Assembly: GCA_026770025.1 (NCBI GenBank)
Contig: JAMXDE010000011.1
Location: forward strand, 930,001 to 994,000
Source: Craspedostauros australis
Taxonomy: Eukaryota > Bacillariophyta > Bacillariophyceae > Mastogloiales > Achnanthaceae
Length of the DNA: 64,000 nt
Direction: 5' to 3'
Shown here: piece after piece, positions 21,172-31,183 of the stretch
How the letters are laid out: every line of letters begins with the position of its first letter
Numbering within the stretch: the stretch's first letter is position 1
Position numbers and translations under genes: made by a program
The notes under the pieces: model-generated
Told to the model about the DNA's origin: nothing
Databases searched by the model: none
The model's input: only the letters and a program-made list of their open reading frames with translations

Positions 21172-23568
21172 TCAATCATCCGCAAAGTCAAATAGACTTG
21201 TATCTCCCACCACGACGGGTTGCTGATTCACCGCCGGCTGCAAGAACCGATCTACGTCCATCGCGCTTGCACTTGCATTCACGCTCGCAGGAGTGCCGAA
21301 CATGATGTCCTTCTTCTCCACTTCGTCTATTGCTTTGTCAGGATCGGCCAATTCACCGCCTCTGTCCACATCACTGTTGCTTCTCTTCGTGCCATTCGAT
21401 ACGGTACTGCTGGTGCTACCCATGCTACCGCTGTTACCTTCTGTGTTGTTGCCACCGGTTGCTTTGGTAGTGTTCACCACGTCCATCAGATACTGCAGCG
21501 CACCATCCAGCAAGTACAGACGATAGTACTCGTCGTCCGGGCTGCCGAACGAGTTGCTCATGTACCCGTTCAACGTGTTCTGCAAGGCCTTGTGGAAGGT
21601 CTGCATCGTGTCGATCTTGAGCTTCTTGGGCATCTCCAACCGCACCATGCACCACAGCTGCAGCATGGTGACGGCGCCGATGTACAGCTCGACCTTTTCG
21701 ACGATCATGCTGACATTCGTGAGCACTTGTTCATCTTCGTCGATGCTCTGCCCCAGCTGCCGGATGTAGATGCCCAGGTACGACCACAGCGCATCCGTGG
21801 CGGAATCCTCGAACAGGATCCCTCGCAGCAGATCCATGAACTTCGCCTGCAACGCTGGATGCGGACAGTCGTGGATGAGCTTGCGCACGATGCTGACCTG
21901 ATTCTCGGGATGGTATCGCTGCAGCAGATCCTTCATCATTCCAAGCACCCTCCGCTTCTGAGTCATCACATCTGCTGCCATCATGTCCCCTTGCATTGCC
22001 ATCGCGTCGGCCATGCCTTCGCCGCCGGCGTCGCTGGTCATCTCCGCCATGCTTGCTGCCATCACCATGTTCGAGAGCTGCTGGAAGGTCCGGAAGGGGG
22101 CGATGGGGCCCTTCGAATTGGTGCGAACGGTCGGCAAGGAGAATCGTTCCACGAGGGGGAGGAAATCTTCCAGGTGGTCCATCGCCGCGCTTCTCAAGTA
22201 CGGCAGTCTTCTGGAGTGAGTCTCATCCAACAGAGTTGCGACGTGAGGAAACCACACGGTCCAAGCATAGAGAGGAGATAGCACGAGGGGTCGGTCATGG
22301 AAGGTTGACACAGAGAATGCCGCCACGCCGAGTGCATCCCACACCGTGTTCATCCCAGCAACCCGTTCGTGGCAGTGCGCAGTCTGGGTCCACCAGGCGA
22401 GATCCATTTCACGACGCAAGAACATGACGTCCTCATCCACTTCGTGGTCCGTAAATGACTCGATGTGCGCTCTCCATGGCTGCATCAAGATAGTCTCTGC
22501 TGATTCCCGCACTGTGCCGTCCTGGCAGATTTGATGTACCACGTTGTGATGCCTCGATATCCTGCTGGGGCGTTCGCTGAACGGGCCGTGCATGCAGCTG
22601 GCCTCGTAGTCCGACAGTGACACGAAGTTCTTCCCCATGAGCTGCATCGTGGAGCCTACAAGGCCAGCAAAGGTGGGGATATGGTAGGATTCAGCTGGCA
22701 GGGCTGTCACGACCTGCAGGCATGCCGGCACGACAAAGTCGCACCACAGCACATCCGAAAGCAGTTCCGCATTGTCATCCTCCGCACGGTAATGCTGAAA
22801 CATCCGAACGGTCTCAAAGAGCAGGCTTTGCCATCTCTTGACTCTCGATTCGATCTTGGGCTGCGGACCCCGCCGCAATGCATGGCAGCACAGCAGGATG
22901 CAGAGGGTGACGTGCGTCACGGAGCCTGCGGTGAAGACCACGCACTGGCTGGCGGCCGAATGAAGCTCGAACGGCGACAGCTTGGGCAAGATCTGCCGCA
23001 TGAGACTGACGCCATTCTTCCAACCTGCAACATCAGGACTGTTCATGGCCATGATGCCGCCACCACCACCACCATCATCCTCATCATCATCTGCGGCATG
23101 CTCCGATGACAGATTCTTCCAGAGGAATGGCGGGACTTCCGTCTGTCTGACATGGCTATCCGTGACAAGGTCCGAATGCGACGCCAGCGACGACAGGATC
23201 TCGCACAGCCTGGCTTCCGGGTCAGTGCTAGCATCCGTCGATTCCTTGATTCCATCACCCCGACCGTCGCCTTTTGCGTCCATCACGAACGGCGATGGTG
23301 ACGATGAAGGAATCTCGAAATGGACTCTGGGGGCCATCATGACCTCGTCCACGTCGCTGTTTGGCACTGCGTCCACGGTTGGTTGTGGTGCCGCCATTGT
23401 CATCGTGGGTACAGACGTCGACGTTGACGTTGACGTTGATGTCTCTGTTCCTGTTCCTGTTCCTTGTTTTGCTGGCGTTGCTGTTGTCCTGTCTGCCATG
23501 GTGGTCCCCTCAAGTGTGCGGAACGTCCTGCCTTGATGTTGTGCTCCTGTCTCCGTCGCTGCGTCCAT
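21172..23568 (-). CDS. Large helical-repeat protein, possibly Glomulin/ALF4/YBP-like
   Basis: A 798-aa single-exon frame ending in TGA. The first 170 residues are Thr/Ser/Asp-rich and disordered, with a poly-Gly run. From about residue 180 the sequence is alpha-helical, ARM/HEAT-like (GWKNGVSLMRQILPKLSPF, VTHVTLCILLCCHALRRG). The segment FHDRPLVLSPLYAWTVWFP and the later RYHPENQVSIVRKLIHDCPH plus QAKFMDLLRGILFE resemble the pattern of Glomulin/ALF4/YBP proteins, which bind cullin-RING ligases or stress regulators. This is weak, by-eye similarity. The C-terminus is Asn/Ser/Thr-rich, ending SLFDFADD. The gene is divergent from the beta-galactosidase gene, now 10 kb away, with MLE-1 lying between them. 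Confidence 0.6.
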   Translation of the reverse strand: MDAATETGAQHQGRTFRTLEGTTMADRTTATPAKQGTGTGTETSTSTSTSTSVPTMTMAAPQPTVDAVPNSDVDEVMMAPRVHFEIPSSSPSPFVMDAKGDGRGDGIKESTDASTDPEARLCEILSSLASHSDLVTDSHVRQTEVPPFLWKNLSSEHAADDDEDDGGGGGGIMAMNSPDVAGWKNGVSLMRQILPKLSPFELHSAASQCVVFTAGSVTHVTLCILLCCHALRRGPQPKIESRVKRWQSLLFETVRMFQHYRAEDDNAELLSDVLWCDFVVPACLQVVTALPAESYHIPTFAGLVGSTMQLMGKNFVSLSDYEASCMHGPFSERPSRISRHHNVVHQICQDGTVRESAETILMQPWRAHIESFTDHEVDEDVMFLRREMDLAWWTQTAHCHERVAGMNTVWDALGVAAFSVSTFHDRPLVLSPLYAWTVWFPHVATLLDETHSRRLPYLRSAAMDHLEDFLPLVERFSLPTVRTNSKGPIAPFRTFQQLSNMVMAASMAEMTSDAGGEGMADAMAMQGDMMAADVMTQKRRVLGMMKDLLQRYHPENQVSIVRKLIHDCPHPALQAKFMDLLRGILFEDSATDALWSYLGIYIRQLGQSIDEDEQVLTNVSMIVEKVELYIGAVTMLQLWCMVRLEMPKKLKIDTMQTFHKALQNTLNGYMSNSFGSPDDEYYRLYLLDGALQYLMDVVNTTKATGGNNTEGNSGSMGSTSSTVSNGTKRSNSDVDRGGELADPDKAIDEVEKKDIMFGTPASVNASASAMDVDRFLQPAVNQQPVVVGDTSLFDFADD

Positions 23569-23834
23569 CCACTTCCCTTCACCACACAGAACACTGTGCG
23601 CACAAGAGAAAACGCTTCGCTTGGCGAAGTTCGGATCTGTCTGTTTCGGACATTGTCAGTGCCCTTTTGCAACGAATACTTGTTTGTCTGTCAGTTTGTG
23701 TCACAGCCGGATTATCGTCGGATGAGTCGGACACTCATCAAACCAAAAAGATACTTTTTGGGAGCTCCGCGCCAAACGCCTCAACAGTCGCCAACAGAAA
23801 GATCGTTGTGCTATCGTCGTACCCGAAGCCCATA

Positions 23835-23884
23835 CTACCTCCAGGTCGCAGTTGATGCACTCACGATAACACTAGTTGTGGAGT
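23835..23884 (+). repeat. Left terminal inverted repeat of MLE-1
   Basis: Bases 23837-23884 are identical over 48 nt to the reverse complement of 33359-33406; the outer two bases are CT here and CG at the other end. Preceded by TA at 23833-23834. The inner part contains CACTAGTTGTGGAGT. Confidence 0.85.
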
Positions 23885-24588
23885 TTTGGCCCCTTGTTGT
23901 CACTGGTTTGCTTGCTTTTGGGAGAAACGGCGATTGGATATTTAGAGCTATTGTGTGTTTGCTCTCGCTGATCCGTCTTCTACGTCACAGGGAACGTATT
24001 CCACGTCATGAGAAACGAGTCACAACAGAGGAAGAGACATCGTGTGACTCTTCCTCTGCAAGACAACGTGATGACTGTGCGAAGCAACAACAGAATGTGC
24101 CAGGCCAGGACAGCCAACAACACTCCACGTTGACCAGTCTCACAATGGAAACCAGCAACATCCAATCGTCTCGGAATACGACGAAGCGCATTGGCGATCT
24201 GTACGACGCAGATGACAGTGCTTCGCCAATCACCACGACATCGTCTTCACCTCGGCTGCCAATCCTGTGAATGATGCATGCACAGCTCAGCCAATCCACT
24301 TTCTTGCCACTGTTGCTGTTTCCATTTTTCTTCTCCGATAACATGCGGTGCGCACATGATCAACTTGGTACGGTATGCATCCTGCGCAACCGTGCAGCAC
24401 GATCCTCCTGCATGAATGCCAAGGCGCAAGGGACAACATCAACACAACCAAAAGTACCAATCCAGCCACGAGTGTGAAGGAGCCTCGAAGCAAATACGAG
24501 CAATAGTAAACCGCTCGTCCAAATTCGAGAGGAAAGAAACAGCATTCCAGCAAACCACAACCAAGCAAAGATCACGTGGAAACCGAAG

Positions 24589-27311
24589 ATGCTCAACTTC
24601 AAGGCAGTTACCATCACGGCGATCTTGCTCGCCGAATGCAAGACGATCGATGCCATCCTTTGCGGCCATAGATTGATTGACCCAACCAACGAACTTCATA
24701 TTGCGATGCAGGCAACCAGACTGCTGAAGGGCGACGGCGGTTTCATTCCAAAGAACGTCAAGGGTAACAAACAGACGGGAGCACCGTCCAACAATCCAAG
24801 CAGCAATCCCAGTGTGGCACCAACCAGTTCGCCTACCAGCTCTCCTACATTGGCACCAACTGCGTTGGCCTGAATAATGACGACAACACCGACTTCTACA
24901 CCAACCTTGCCACCAACTGGGGCACCAACTTCAAGGCCAACTGGGCGGCCAGTTGCCTTGCCGACCAGCAATCCAACCCTGAGGCCTACCTCATCACCGA
25001 CCGACCAGCCAACAGGCGGAGCAACCAGCATGCCGACATCAGGGCCTACATCTGCACCGACAACCATCTCGTTTGCATTTGATTCCAGCATCTCCGTGGC
25101 CTGCGAGCCAGATGTTGCGCCGCCATGCTTTCCGCCGGAGGCATCCGAGCCGAAGACCATCATCTGCAATCCATCCAAGACATCGTACCGCAAGGCCGTC
25201 ACTGCTGTTCGAAGCACACCAGGATTGCAGAATTACTTTGCATGCGCTGGCCTCTTGACCGAGGGGGATGCGCACAAGCTATTCAACCGATATGCGTCCA
25301 GCCCCTTGCTAGCTGAGGAGCTGAAGCTATTGTCCGCCGCCGGCACCACTCTGCTCACAGCTCTCGGTGGCAAGGACATCTACTACATGTGCCAGGACGC
25401 TGGGGCTCCAAGCTGTGCAGAGGAGTATCACTGTACCAGCGCCGACGGTTACAGTTTCATGACCATTGCCACCACTGCCTGCATTGGGTCTGGATCTTGC
25501 GACAGGATGGGACAAAACACATTGGTCCTGGCTTCATCCTGTACCAGCAAAGGGGTATGCGCCGGCATGAACTCTCTTTATGTTTCCAATTGCTATGGTC
25601 CTCACCCAACATACGGTGTCACCTTCATTGGTCAACTGGCCTGCACTGATTATCTTTCCTGCGTCCTTGCTGGCACATACTCCTACAGAGACGCCATCAT
25701 ACAAAGCGGCGCCTGCGTTGGACCCTACGCCTGTGCGAGCGTTGGCTACCGCATTGAACAGTACGGGCCCAGCCGTTCCCAGAGCCACGTCAGAATTGGG
25801 TTCAACGCATGCCTTGGTGAATATGCATGCACCGCAGCACATGCGAGCGGTTACTACGACTGCACATGCACATCGTTGCCATCACCTGCGAAGATTCAGG
25901 GCAGCTTGAGCATCGGCGACAATGCCTGCGCCGCAGCCTACGCTTGCCCGGGATTGGGATTCGGTGACTCAGTGACAACTGACATCATTGTGCCAGACTA
26001 TGGCTGTGACAGCAGCGGCGCATGCTACGAATGCATGACAAAAACCAACTGCGACAGCGACGAAGTCTTCATTATCTACGATGCTGCCGTCGCCTGCCCC
26101 AAAGACGTCGATGGCGACCCAACCAGTGAAAAGAGTCGATCAATTCTGCATCAACAAAGACCAACGCCCAACAGATTGCCCAACTTTCGCCCCCTTCTCC
26201 GCTGGCAAGCGATACCCCAACGATGATTCCGACAGAGCAGCCATCCGATCTGTCAACTTTTGTTCCAACAAACTCCCCAACCATCAACAAGACCACCCTG
26301 CAGACCCTTTGCTTGAATGAGGCTGGGGAGGTTACTGCAGGCTTCACCTCCAGACAAGTCGTCCTCTGCGATGATGATGTGGGCACATGCGCACAATTCG
26401 TCAACGACAACGAGTCTCTCCCAACGAACAAGGACAGGTTCGTGAAAAGCATCTTCGGATGCGATGACGACCAAGGCAGCCGGACGTCGCAGCAACAGGC
26501 GCAGGTACGATTTGATCGCATCAAGAATGACCCCCAAGCAATCGCAGCCATCCTCACTGCTCTCGAAGGCGATGGCATCCTTCTCACTGCGAACGCCGCA
26601 AGCCTATCCACGAGATGCGGTGCTGTGGGCGGGGCCTGCCGCTGAGGAACTCTCGGTTGGACTCTCAGGGGCGACATCATCATCACCCTGGACTCATGTG
26701 CAAGTGATAGTTCCTGCGAAGAGGTTTCGAAGGATGCCATCATCCTCAGCAGCTGTCTGGGACCAAAATCCTGCAAGAATCTTGGATCTTTTTCCAGCCC
26801 TCCCAGTGCCACGGCCACCATTGGCTACCAGATCATCGGGCCAGCCGCATGAACCAGCACAAACAGCTGCGAGAATCTTGGGCAGAACATCTATGGTAAC
26901 ATCCGGACCCAACACGCAGGATGAAATGGCGGGGACGGCTGCAAAGGCCTTGGAATTTGCGCCGACCAGTCTCCCAGTATCGCCACACCTACGCTTGCCA
27001 ACATCGACGTGGGGATGAACGCTTGTGAGGGACAACGCGCTAGTCAGAATGTTCACGCTGGCCCGTTCAAGACTCTCGGTTGTATCACCATCGGCAGTGG
27101 CACATGCTTGTCACAAGACAGCTGTAATGGTGTTGCAAACTCCAACTTGGCGGTTGATGATCTGGTCGTGGCGGCGAACACCTGCGCGGCTCCAAGCAAC
27201 TGTCAGGACTGCGTGGCGACAGACATGTGCAGCGGCTCTCCTGGCCGGACCTACATCATCGACAGCCCATCCAACGACTGCCCTGGACAAAATAACGATG
27301 CATGCTCTTGA
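24589..27311 (+). pseudogene. Pro-Thr-repeat, Cys-rich secreted-type protein gene with in-frame TGAs and a frameshift
   Basis: One frame runs 24589-26226, interrupted by TGA at 24871-24873. A weak signal-like N-terminus (KAVTITAILLAE) leads into a linker of PTSSPTxxPT units (about 24780-25065), typical of stramenopile surface proteins. A Cys-rich domain follows (about 25085-26110) with repeated Cys-x5-Cys patterns (ACIGSGSC, ACVGPYAC, ACLGEYAC). Around 26115-26140 the frame shifts. A second PT linker and a second, related Cys-rich domain continue in the third frame to 27311, broken only by TGA at 26643, 26850 and 26922. The two domains align end to end (both close with CxxC..C then YII/FII). 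The natural reading is a tandem-domain gene that has decayed. Readthrough or recoding is the alternative. It lies between the MLE-1 ends. No enzymatic domain is seen. Confidence 0.65.
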
Positions 27312-28636
27312 AAAATGAAATGGCAGACCGCACTCTCAGGGCGCGAACAGGAGTGGGAGTACAAACATCGCGACATGTCCACATGTACGCCCATGCTCAT
27401 ACGGTCGCATCTTCCGCAGCGGCAAGACAGCATGGATGCGATCCATATTCAGAACGAATGGCTCAACTCAACTCCATCGTTGCATATGGCACGATGATCG
27501 AAGAATAGAATACATGTTACAATACAGTCATGGAACAATCGTTTGCATCCTGTGCTGTGCTGCGCCTTGCCAGTTGTGCATTCTCGTACTTCCATGTGCT
27601 AGTATAGCATGATATGGTACCTTTGCCCATGACTTCAAGGGAGCATATCCGAAGATGAACCACACAACTTGACTACAGTTTCAACCACTCCGTCCAGACA
27701 TCCATACGAGTGCACTTGCGTTCTTGTCGTACAACTCGTCGAGTATTCTAAACTTGTCTTGTTCGAGGCCAGCTCAGCGAGGAAACGTTATGTGCGAACT
27801 AAAACGAAGACTCGGTGATGCCACGTTTGGTTACCCAGAACGTCTGTATCTGCAGAAGGGGGCGTCCTGCGTGTTCGTCTTCAGCACGCAGACGACGGAA
27901 TAGCTCATCGAATGTAACATATTATAGGAGCTGCACTAGCACATCACAACATAGCATAGTATAGCATATGAGCATGGTATGGTGTGGATTCGTTGCGCTC
28001 TACTCTACTCTACTCTACTCTACCAATACATGACGATTGTGCTAGTGGCAGCGCCGTCGGCAGGGCACGAGCAGAGATGAATGATCAGAGGATGCATCGT
28101 TGGTGCTCCAGTGACGAGTACAGACGCTTGGACTTGATGGCAGCAACGATCGCGAGGGTTGCACATGTGTGATGAAGAGAAAGCGGAATACTGGCATGGC
28201 ACGATGTGGTACAGATGTACGAGTGCGGTACCAACCAAGAGGAGGCTTTGCCATTCGATTGGTTTGTGCGACACACACCGATTGTGCTGGCGCTCCGATC
28301 GACGCAGTTGAGGCCTTGGAGCGTTTTTGTGTGTGGTTCGGATGGAAATTTTCCGACCAGAACGGCACAACACAACGTGCCGGCTCCACGACGCGATGGC
28401 TCCACGACGCACACCATTCACGACACAAAAATACGGTCCGCGTCACACAATTCACACCACTCGTCACAAAACACAAAACAAACATCACACACCACACCAC
28501 ACCACACCACACCACACCACACCACACCACACACCACACATCACAATCCTCCATGCCATCAAACAGATGATGTGCACACAGGCACTCCAATCACAGGTGT
28601 GCCTATAACATATAATACTACTACTTCGATTTGCAG
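27312..28636. other. Non-coding spacer inside MLE-1 with simple repeats
   Basis: About 1.3 kb between the Cys-rich gene remnant and the transposase stop. It contains (CTCTA)n at about 28001-28022 and (ACACC/ACCAC)n at 28486-28540. A hairpin occurs at 27611-27649 (GATATG paired with CATATC). No gene is supported; open frames here are translations of the simple repeats. Confidence 0.5.
28486..28540. repeat. (ACACC)n microsatellite
   Basis: About ten near-perfect ACACC units just 3' of the MLE-1 transposase gene. Confidence 0.85.
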
Positions 28637-31183
28637 CTACATCTCTGCTGTGTTGGTATCCTGCTCTGCTTTGCTGTGATGCTCGTCCTTGCCAACGAAC
28701 ATGGCCACTTCGAATGTGTTCATGGTGGGTGCTGCTTCGGCTTTGCTGTTGTTGTTGCGAGGCTCAATGATGTCGGCTTTGCTCTTGCTGGGTTGCTTCT
28801 TTCTCTTCTCGTCTTTCTTCTGTTGCTCAGCCTCCTCGTTGGCTCTGGTTGTCGCAACGATTTGCTTCTCCAGCAACGGAATGAGGCTGCTGGTTGTTGG
28901 CAGATTCGTTTTCAGGCACTGCAGTCCACTGACAGCCATCACCTTGAGCGCATCATCGTACATACCTTTGATGTCGGGCTTGGCGTATTTGAAGTCAGCT
29001 GATTTGCCTTTGTTGTCTGTTGCAGTTGGTTTGTTGGTGGTCGCGCGGGTAGCCTCATCCTCCTCCAACACGAAGTCCGTGTGAGACACGGTAACGCCGA
29101 TCTTGTTGCCCTCTTTGTCGAATTCCGTGGACGTTTGTTTCCGCACATTCATGTGCAGTCCCTTGCGCTCCGTCACAAATTCGTCACCTCCTTTTGCAGC
29201 ACAAATTGCGTAGGCAATCTGATGGTGGCGAACATACGCGCTAGCCACCTTGTCCAGCTTGAATTGTTTCCAACAGGTTCCACAAGCATTCCACAATGCC
29301 TCAGTGGTAAGCAATCGGCTTCCATGGTGCTCACCTTGATACGCTGACACGTGTTTTGACATCGCTGGGAATATCGCATCGTCTTTCATATTCGTGATGG
29401 GAGAATTTGGTGGTTGCAGTCGTAAGTGCCATCCGCGACTGTCGAACTCCTTGTTGATGAATCTAAGTAGCTCCGTGTCTCTGTGTGGCCCTGCGCCATC
29501 CATCTGGTACCGAATCACCACGTTCTTTCCGGTTTCGGCCTTGATTTTGCTGGCGAGCGAATCCAGTGCGGGGAGTTCTTTTTCGCGGAAGAATTTCTTG
29601 AGGCTGTACTTCGGCTTGGGCTTAACACGATGACCATCTGTTTCCTTGCTGCCCGTGATTTCCAGTGGTTGGAAGTACAGTTCACCCTTCTTGCGAGAGA
29701 TTTTCTCGGGATCAGGAAGGTGCTTGTACTTGGTCGGCGAGACCCAAGTTCGCTTGTACGTGGTCTTCTGCGCTCGGACCATGCGCCCAACACGTTCGAA
29801 GTTCACCTTATACGCCTTTCCTCCTTTCGCAAAACAGTTATTTGTTGGGGCAAATGCTGTTGATGCAATTGCCATGGTCTTGTCAATGTGACACTTGTGA
29901 TGCACAGTCTGCTTCACAGGCTTAACTCCCATCTGGGGCACATGTTTCAGATGCATGCGAGCGACAATGGAGTAGAACCACTTTTCGTCCATGTGGACAA
30001 GGACAACTTGCGTATTCTCAAACAGCTCAGCTGATTCCCAGAACACACAGAAGTCCTGAGCCCAGATGTCGCGCTTTGCTGTAGTGGTGCCATTGATCAG
30101 AGGGAGTATTGTTGTAGAACGGTACTCACTGCCTTCCAATCCCATGACGAATTTGCGAATACACTTCGGACCAACGACTTGCGGGTTTCCGCTGCCTGCC
30201 AGTTTCCATGCAATTCTGTCCCACGAGATTGCGCCATTGCACCGTCGCAACACATCCTGGAGCTCAAATTGCAGGAAGGGACCACGCTCCAACCACAAAT
30301 CAGCCAGCACTTTTGCGGATGCCAGCTCTTCCGGCGAAGCAGAGGCATAGGCAGAAGCAATTTCGTCGTTCTTGAACTGTTGCTCTGGATGTCGAAGACG
30401 TAGTTGTTTCTCGAAGGCTGCGCGCTGCGTGAAGTACTGTCGTTGCTTGATGGGGCAGGTGAAGATGCTGCTGCCTGCGTCACTTCGCTTCTTGCATTCG
30501 AGCGTCTCCGTTTGGAATTTCACAATGTTGCGCCCCACTGTGGTGCGGTTGATACCCCATGCATGGGCGATCAACTCTGCATGTTCAGGAATCCCACCCA
30601 AATTGAAATAGAGAACAGTGTAGTTCCAATTGTCTTCTTTGTCAAGGCGCTTGCTAAGATTACCAGGCTTAGCAATACTATGCCCTCCATCCTTTCGCAA
30701 CCATCCTTTTGTTTTCGCGCCTTTCTTCATCTGGTTCGTGAGCTGGGCGATTGCTGTTGCTTTCTGACGCCGCGAGACCTCGAGAAAAGCGGCGATTTTG
30801 GCTTCTTGCGATTCTGTGGTAGTTGGGGATGGTGTGGGGGGCTTAGCCTTGTTGTTGACACGCGTGGCAGCGACGGAGTGATGCTGGGGAGAAAGGAGGG
30901 AAGGCTTAGCAAGGCCTCCAGCAGTGCGAGTCCGTGCGAAGGTAGCGAGGCTGTGTGGTGTGCACAGATCCTCGCGAACAACATACATTCGGCTCTGCCC
31001 CATCACTGGGGTCACCATGACCATTGCCACCTCTCCTGGTGCAAGAGGCCCATTGCGTTTGACTGTAGCGCCGTCCGTGGTCTGCTTCATTGCAAAATCA
31101 ACATGACATACGCCCAGGTCATGGACCCTGCCGCTTGAGCTCTGGTGGGATGCCACCTTCACACAGTCACCAGCGCGCAGCAT
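28637..31183 (-). CDS. MLE-1 mariner-like transposase, intact
   Basis: An uninterrupted 848-aa frame (ATG at 31183, TAG stop). Plant-type mariner transposases are roughly half this size. Residues 1-100 form an extra N-terminal region shared with the MLE-2 copy (YVVREDLCTPHSL versus YVVPESMCRVCNM). An HTH-like region follows (AELIAHAWGINRTTVGRNIV). Catalytic motifs: first Asp in VVLVHMDEKWFYSIV, second in RYQMDGAGPH, third in QPPNSPITNMKDDAIFP. By my count 38 residues lie between the second and third Asp, judged by the residue also kept in MLE-2. The Lys-rich C-terminus (EKRKKQPSKSKAD) may be a nuclear signal. The enzyme would cut and paste between the TIRs at TA sites. Intact length suggests recent activity. 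Confidence 0.85.
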   Translation of the reverse strand: MLRAGDCVKVASHQSSSGRVHDLGVCHVDFAMKQTTDGATVKRNGPLAPGEVAMVMVTPVMGQSRMYVVREDLCTPHSLATFARTRTAGGLAKPSLLSPQHHSVAATRVNNKAKPPTPSPTTTESQEAKIAAFLEVSRRQKATAIAQLTNQMKKGAKTKGWLRKDGGHSIAKPGNLSKRLDKEDNWNYTVLYFNLGGIPEHAELIAHAWGINRTTVGRNIVKFQTETLECKKRSDAGSSIFTCPIKQRQYFTQRAAFEKQLRLRHPEQQFKNDEIASAYASASPEELASAKVLADLWLERGPFLQFELQDVLRRCNGAISWDRIAWKLAGSGNPQVVGPKCIRKFVMGLEGSEYRSTTILPLINGTTTAKRDIWAQDFCVFWESAELFENTQVVLVHMDEKWFYSIVARMHLKHVPQMGVKPVKQTVHHKCHIDKTMAIASTAFAPTNNCFAKGGKAYKVNFERVGRMVRAQKTTYKRTWVSPTKYKHLPDPEKISRKKGELYFQPLEITGSKETDGHRVKPKPKYSLKKFFREKELPALDSLASKIKAETGKNVVIRYQMDGAGPHRDTELLRFINKEFDSRGWHLRLQPPNSPITNMKDDAIFPAMSKHVSAYQGEHHGSRLLTTEALWNACGTCWKQFKLDKVASAYVRHHQIAYAICAAKGGDEFVTERKGLHMNVRKQTSTEFDKEGNKIGVTVSHTDFVLEEDEATRATTNKPTATDNKGKSADFKYAKPDIKGMYDDALKVMAVSGLQCLKTNLPTTSSLIPLLEKQIVATTRANEEAEQQKKDEKRKKQPSKSKADIIEPRNNNSKAEAAPTMNTFEVAMFVGKDEHHSKAEQDTNTAEM

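Noticed and set aside
23464-24270. 268-aa plus-strand frame with a hydrophobic segment
   Set aside because: The hydrophobic stretch is a translation of the MLE-1 left TIR (23835-23884); the rest overlaps the 5' end of the leftward gene and low-complexity sequence.
24589-27311. Reassigned genetic code (UGA as Cys) to explain the TGA codons
   Set aside because: At least four sound host genes in the window (glycosyltransferase, p24, transporter, RING protein) end in TGA, so UGA is a normal stop here.
27611-27649. Hairpin (GATATG ... CATATC) considered as a selenocysteine insertion element
   Set aside because: An ATGA and a CGAA flank it, but the GA pairs are offset by two bases, the upper stem is short and internally looped, and no clear AA apical loop is placed correctly.
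28486-28540. Regular ACACC units considered as a CRISPR-like array
   Set aside because: A 5-bp microsatellite without spacers, in a eukaryotic genome.
30404-31138. 244-aa plus-strand frame
   Set aside because: Antisense shadow of the MLE-1 transposase N-terminal part.
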